This document shows positions 14,160-16,947 of a DNA stretch of 16,947 nt, piece after piece (position 1 is the stretch's first letter; every line of letters starts with the position of its first letter). The stretch is from an uncultured Acetatifactor sp. (GTDB lineage: Bacteria; Bacillota; Clostridia; Lachnospirales; Lachnospiraceae), in NCBI GenBank assembly GCA_910589655.1, contig CAJUTJ010000178.1:1-16947 (forward strand), read 5' to 3'. The notes beneath the pieces are model-generated. The model saw nothing but the letters and a program-made list of their open reading frames with translations. It did no database searches and had not been told where the DNA came from. Both the position numbers and the translations under genes were made by a program.

Positions 14160-14537
14160 CTAGCGTCTCTTTCCGTCTTTGTCAAAGTTTTGTTTCAGAG
14201 CTTTTTCCGTCAGGCAAATGGTGAACAACATTAATATGATTTGAACCATACAAAGGATTCCGCCCACGGTTCCCACCATACGCTCACTCTTCCCCGCTAT
14301 GAAAATCATTACGGCGGCCGATACCGGCAGCAGGGTTAATCCACACACATACCACAGCCTTCCGCAATACTTGTGGGCAAAATCCCATGTGTCCATATTT
14401 TTCATGGACATTGTCGTCCTGTAACCGAATAGGGTACTTATTTTTTCAGGTGCTTTCTTCAAAAAGACCCTTCCTATCCCCAGCATGGTTAAGGGAATCA
14501 AGATATCCATAATTAACATATAAATCCAAAATCCCAT
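14160..14537 (-). CDS. SdpI family membrane protein
   Basis: 125 residues from the ATG at 14535-14537 (GGAGG five bases upstream). A longer frame to 14621 would run through the hairpin element and lacks support. Three membrane segments (about 3-23, 62-81, 89-111) flank the SdpI signature GYRTTMSMKNMDTW at 38-51. SdpI of B. subtilis gives immunity to the SdpC toxin and also controls its repressor; many relatives have no known toxin partner, and none is visible here. Last gene of the PadR-controlled operon. Confidence 0.85.
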   Translation of the reverse strand: MGFWIYMLIMDILIPLTMLGIGRVFLKKAPEKISTLFGYRTTMSMKNMDTWDFAHKYCGRLWYVCGLTLLPVSAAVMIFIAGKSERMVGTVGGILCMVQIILMLFTICLTEKALKQNFDKDGKRR

Positions 14538-14550
14538 AATAACCTCCATG

Positions 14551-14708
14551 CCGCAGCTTTGCTGCGACCCACAATCCCATGGAGCTAAAGCTCCGATGAG
14601 AAATGCCGTGTTTTCAGGCATTTCTCGGTGTGAGACTTAGAAGTTCTTTGCGAAACAGCCTCTGCTGTGAGCAAAAATTGCTAAAGCAATTAGAACTTCT
14701 TCTCACAC
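14551..14708. other. Multi-hairpin structured element
   Basis: Six clean inverted repeats lie within 160 bases: CGCAGC/GCTGCG (14552-14566); GGAGC/GCTCC (14581-14594); a perfect 10-bp GAGAAATGCC/GGCATTTCTC (14598-14626); an outer stem GTGTGAGA/TCTCACAC (14628-14708) extended by AGAAGTTCT/AGAACTTCT; and inside it ACAGC/GCTGT and AATTGC/GCAATT. The outer stem with two inner hairpins gives a three-way junction on either strand. It lies between the decayed paralogue and sdpI. It could be an RNA element in the operon or an inserted palindromic repeat. Confidence 0.75.
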
Positions 14709-14717
14709 TATCCCTCC

Positions 14718-14930
14718 TTACATTCGATACGGCTTCTCCAATCTGTTATGATACCACATCATAGCAAAAATGCCGGCAATGATGGCGGCACATTCCGCCA
14801 CATCTCGCAGCTGCTCTTCCTTCAGCGGCGGAATTCCCGTATAGCATCCCACAGGCTTCTTGCTCTTAAACTGTGATGCTCCTATTCCAAATCCCCTTTG
14901 TGTTTTGATACATTGCATCTGCCCACACAA
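14718..14930 (-). pseudogene. Decayed paralogue of the small membrane protein at 16043
   Basis: The reading frame keeps FKSKKPVGCYTGIPPLKEEQ, which aligns with CKSKTPVVMNTGEKPLKPEQ of the intact protein. It also keeps the C-terminal end (YHNRLEKPYRM against NHKRLERLYRIK). The N-terminal membrane segment and the segments between residue 51 and the last helix are missing or replaced. No good ribosome binding site precedes it. It appears to be a duplicate of the first gene of the operon that lost its middle by deletion. It may still make a 70-residue peptide, but probably not a functional one. Confidence 0.6.
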
Positions 14931-14951
14931 ACAGCAGTCCCGAACCGTTCC

Positions 14952-15599
14952 CTACTTCAAATAGAATCCCGCCAGCTTCATATCTCTGTCAAATGTCATT
15001 GTATAAGTTACACTGACATTTTTATAGGAAACCGTCATCTGTATCATCGCATACTTTTTTCCCATTTGACTGATCTCTATCAAATAACTGTTCCCGATAT
15101 TGTTCATCTCTCCCCACTCGTCACCGATAAAGAGTTTCATCTGCGCCATATTTTCCTGTGTCATGATCTCACTCATGGGCTCGGAAAGATATGTCCGCAT
15201 TCCCGATTCGTCTTCCTCATGAAACATTACAAGAATCTGCTCTGCCCTCTCTCTGACCTGCTCCTCGGAGAATATTTTACTGTCGCTTAAATATTTCATC
15301 TTGGGCAGCGCCCACCATACCAACAATGCCAGCGCCCCAAGCGCAATCAGTACCGCTGCTATGATTTTGCCACGTTTCGACCGCCTTGCGGCTTTCTGTT
15401 CCGCTTCGCTGAAGCTTTCGTTGAATTCCGCTGCCAGCTCTTTCGGCTCACCCATATCACGGATTACCTGCTCCAATGGACTTCCCTCTTCCACTGCCGC
15501 CTGTATGTCCGATGTAATCTGCTTTTTGATTTCTTTTTTTCTTCCGCCGGAGCATTTCAAATACTTTGTTACCTGTCCCGCATATTTTTCCGCCTTCAT
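14952..15599 (-). CDS. HAAS/DUF1700-like membrane protein of a PadR operon
   Basis: 215 residues from the ATG at 15597-15599. AGGAGG lies seven bases before it but only one base before the alternative ATG at 15604-15606. The N-terminal part (about 1-65) has the helical HAAS/DUF1700 pattern often encoded beside PadR regulators (KKEIKKQITSDIQAAVEEGS, VIRDMGEPKELAAEFNE). A basic stretch (ARRSKRGK) and one membrane segment (about 79-98) follow. The extracellular part (100-215) resembles DUF3887-type beta domains. Role unknown, probably membrane or envelope related. It follows padR by 61 bases. Confidence 0.75.
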   Translation of the reverse strand: MKAEKYAGQVTKYLKCSGGRKKEIKKQITSDIQAAVEEGSPLEQVIRDMGEPKELAAEFNESFSEAEQKAARRSKRGKIIAAVLIALGALALLVWWALPKMKYLSDSKIFSEEQVRERAEQILVMFHEEDESGMRTYLSEPMSEIMTQENMAQMKLFIGDEWGEMNNIGNSYLIEISQMGKKYAMIQMTVSYKNVSVTYTMTFDRDMKLAGFYLK

Positions 15600-15660
15600 C
15601 TCCATGCCTCCTATTTTTATTCCGTTCCGGTTCTTCACTTCCGTTTCATCATTGTTGTCT

Positions 15661-15999
15661 TTATTTCGATTCCATAATGTTGTCTACTTTTTCGGTAAAT
15701 CTGTTCCAGAGAATCTGCAGCTGCTCCAGCGTTTCCCTGCCTTCCTCCGTTATACTATAATATTTTCTGGAAACCTCCTTGCCTTTAGGCTCACTCCATT
15801 TGCTCACTACCAGTCCGTCGTCCTCCATACGATAAAGAATGGGATACAGTGTCCCTTCCTTTAACAAAAACAAATCATCGCTTTTTTCTCTCAACTCACA
15901 GATCAACTGATAACCATACTTTTCCCTCTCGAAAAGAAGCCGTAATACCAGCATTTCCAAAACACCCTTTTTCATCTGTTGTTCGTATTTTTGTTTCAA
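15661..15999 (-). CDS. PadR family transcriptional regulator
   Basis: 112 residues from a TTG start, eight bases after AGGAGG (16008-16013). The winged helix is typical of PadR: KKGVLEMLVLRLLFEREKYG, then LKEGTLYPILYRMEDDGLV with the GTLYPxLxRLE signature, then KYYSITEEGRETLEQ. A C-terminal helix serves for dimerisation. Such regulators repress their own operon and often membrane or efflux genes. A dyad at the promoter upstream of the operon is the likely operator. Confidence 0.93.
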   Translation of the reverse strand: MKQKYEQQMKKGVLEMLVLRLLFEREKYGYQLICELREKSDDLFLLKEGTLYPILYRMEDDGLVVSKWSEPKGKEVSRKYYSITEEGRETLEQLQILWNRFTEKVDNIMESK

Positions 16000-16042
16000 T
16001 CTCTATACCTCCTGAGCGGATAATACGGCACCCGCAACTGCT

Positions 16043-16390
16043 TCATTTGATACGATACAGCCTCTCCAGCCGCTTATGATTCGCTATCAGCCCCATAATC
16101 TCCAATGCAAACATCATTATGAAAAGAACAGATGAAAATACAACATCCCTGTAATTTATCACTATCGGGAAAACCGCTTCCGTAAAAGCTACTGCAATTC
16201 CAAACATTATGCACGCTTTCCCGTGCATCTTGTTCCACGCTCCCACATCACGCAATTGTTCCGGTTTTAACGGCTTTTCTCCGGTATTCATCACTACGGG
16301 AGTTTTACTTTTGCATTGTCGGATTCCTATGATGACAAAAATCAATCCGACTAAAACAGAAAGAACTATATTTATAATATATTCTGCCAT
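16043..16390 (-). CDS. Small membrane protein, first gene of the PadR operon
   Basis: 115 residues with three predicted membrane segments (about 4-23, 57-76 and 85-102). A cytosolic stretch, CKSKTPVVMNTGEKPLKPEQ then LRDVGAWN, lies between the first and second. I have seen this TGEKP...LRDVxAWN pattern in small uncharacterised Clostridia proteins but know no function. AGGAGG lies five bases before the ATG. A decayed copy lies at 14718. Confidence 0.75.
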   Translation of the reverse strand: MAEYIINIVLSVLVGLIFVIIGIRQCKSKTPVVMNTGEKPLKPEQLRDVGAWNKMHGKACIMFGIAVAFTEAVFPIVINYRDVVFSSVLFIMMFALEIMGLIANHKRLERLYRIK

Positions 16391-16551
16391 TACTTCCTCC
16401 TTTTGCTTAAGGGTTCGCCCCTTTTATCCAAGGCTGCCTCCTTGTCTCATCTCTCATGTTTGGAACAAAGCGGAAAGCGCAAACCATTCTTCCCGAAAGC
16501 AGTCGGAATCAATACGGAAATGTGAGCGCCAATCCCCCCAGCTCTTATATT
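16391..16551 (-). other. Leader of the PadR operon
   Basis: Untranslated stretch between the promoter and the first gene. It shows no strong hairpin or reading frame. Confidence 0.4.
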
Positions 16552-16573
16552 TAGTATTACTAAGTACATACTA
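16552..16573. promoter_or_regulatory. Probable PadR operator overlapping the -10 box
   Basis: TAGTAT-N10-ATACTA is a perfect 6-bp dyad whose right half is the -10 hexamer itself and whose left half lies just past the start of transcription. PadR family repressors commonly bind such dyads over their own promoters. Confidence 0.6.
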
Positions 16574-16596
16574 CTACATATTCCCGGATCTGTCAA
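16568..16596 (-). promoter_or_regulatory. Promoter of the PadR operon
   Basis: TTGACA (16591-16596), a 17-base spacer and TAGTAT (16568-16573) on the minus strand. Confidence 0.75.
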
Positions 16597-16655
16597 CGAA
16601 TATCTGCTGAGCAGACCTTAAAACTTTGCTTTTTTAATCGGAGTCCCGTCCATCC

Positions 16656-16712
16656 TAGAACGTGTTTGATAATTGCTCTCTGACAGATGTGCGTCACAAT
16701 TTGCGGGAGATT
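16656..16712 (+). mobile_element. MITE-like repeat, copy D (truncated)
   Basis: Only the left end is present: TAGAACGTGTTTGATAATTG through CTGACAGATGTGCGTCAC to GCGGGAGATT, matching copies A and B for about 57 bases. It then breaks off into unrelated sequence, so the right half is lost. Confidence 0.75.
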
Positions 16713-16735
16713 TGACTGCAGCATCCCGACGGAAT

Positions 16736-16760
16736 AAGCCATAAAATATGGCTTTTTCTT
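16736..16760 (+). terminator. Hairpin with T-run, plus strand
   Basis: AAGCCATA and TATGGCTT form an 8-bp stem with a 3-base loop, followed by TTTCTT. It looks like an intrinsic terminator on the plus strand, but no plus-strand gene precedes it here. Confidence 0.5.
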
Positions 16761-16767
16761 GGAACAC

Positions 16768-16799
16768 AAAAAGCAGGAAACTCTTTCATTTCCTGCTTT
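16768..16799 (-). terminator. Terminator, probably of a gene beyond the right edge
   Basis: AAAGCAGGAAA and TTTCCTGCTTT form an 11-bp perfect stem with an 8-base loop. The minus strand then reads TTTTTGTG. It would end minus-strand transcription from a gene outside the window. Confidence 0.7.
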
Positions 16800-16835
16800 C
16801 GCACTGTCCTAGTATAATCCGCCCTAATTGCCCGT

Positions 16836-16947
16836 ATGTTTGGCGCAGGATAAATTTTCAGTCTGCAAGGCGGCTGAACGAGTCGATGCGGTGGCATCGT
16901 CGAGTGAAGCCAACGCAGTCAGGTGGAAATTTAGACCAGCGAAACAT
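16836..16947. repeat. Palindromic intergenic repeat at the right edge
   Basis: The left arm ATGTTTGGCGCAGGATAAAT is matched by the inverted right arm, which reads inverted as ATGTTTCGCTGGTCTAAATT. The arms continue with CAGTCTGC and a counterpart GCAG. Between them CGATGC-GGTG-GCATCG (16884-16899) is a perfect hairpin. The element may run past the end of the window. No reading frame is supported. Confidence 0.6.

Noticed and set aside
16694..16897. 67-aa minus-strand frame at the right edge
   Set aside because: It spans two terminators and a palindromic repeat and has no ribosome binding site.

Overview
The window looks like a chromosomal segment of a Lachnospiraceae-type Clostridium (Firmicutes). 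The evidence is AGGAGG ribosome binding sites nearly everywhere, TTG and GTG starts, an infC-rpmI-rplT operon with an attenuator leader, a T-box thrS, DUF1540, CarD-like, PadR and SdpI proteins, and intergenic repeats of the kind I associate with gut Clostridia. No rRNA, tRNA, CRISPR array or intact transposase gene was found.

Left third (1-5420), the accessory part. On the minus strand, a small sigma-70-type factor and a DUF262 protein with a C-terminal 8-residue tandem repeat form a probable operon. It is driven by a near-consensus promoter (TTGACA-17-TATACT) carrying one strong and one near-match LexA/SOS box. Facing away on the plus strand is a loose phage-like cassette: a 60-aa protein, an HU-like protein, an LLH-type holin-like protein and a membrane-anchored coiled-coil protein. 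Copies of a roughly 160-180 bp MITE-like repeat with imperfect terminal inverted repeats and TA ends sit at three junctions of this region, and a truncated copy lies near the right edge. One copy begins in the stop codon of the sigma factor gene, and another splits the phage-like cassette.

Middle (5420-11050), mostly housekeeping on the minus strand. It holds rplT, rpmI and infC (infC probably starts at a rare ATT codon behind an L20-type leader and attenuator), a two-domain DUF1540 metal-binding-type protein, a small membrane ORF that may be frameshifted, thrS with a complete T-box leader, and a CarD-family regulator.

Right third (11050-16947), minus strand. A cyclophilin-type lipoprotein lies downstream of an unusual cytosolic diguanylate cyclase, in which a LacI-like ligand-binding domain without its helix-turn-helix is joined to GGDEF. 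Then comes a PadR-controlled membrane operon: a small membrane protein, PadR, an HAAS/DUF1700-like membrane protein, a decayed paralogue of the first gene, a multi-hairpin element and SdpI. Its promoter -10 box is also half of a dyad that probably binds PadR. The right edge holds a truncated MITE copy, terminator hairpins and one arm-pair of a second, palindromic repeat family.

The best candidate for an undescribed system is the SOS-controlled sigma factor/DUF262 operon beside the holin-bearing cassette. By analogy with UviA-type sigma factors, it could be a DNA-damage-triggered lysis, release or defence module. That link is inference; the SOS boxes, promoter, repeats and gene order are visible in the sequence.
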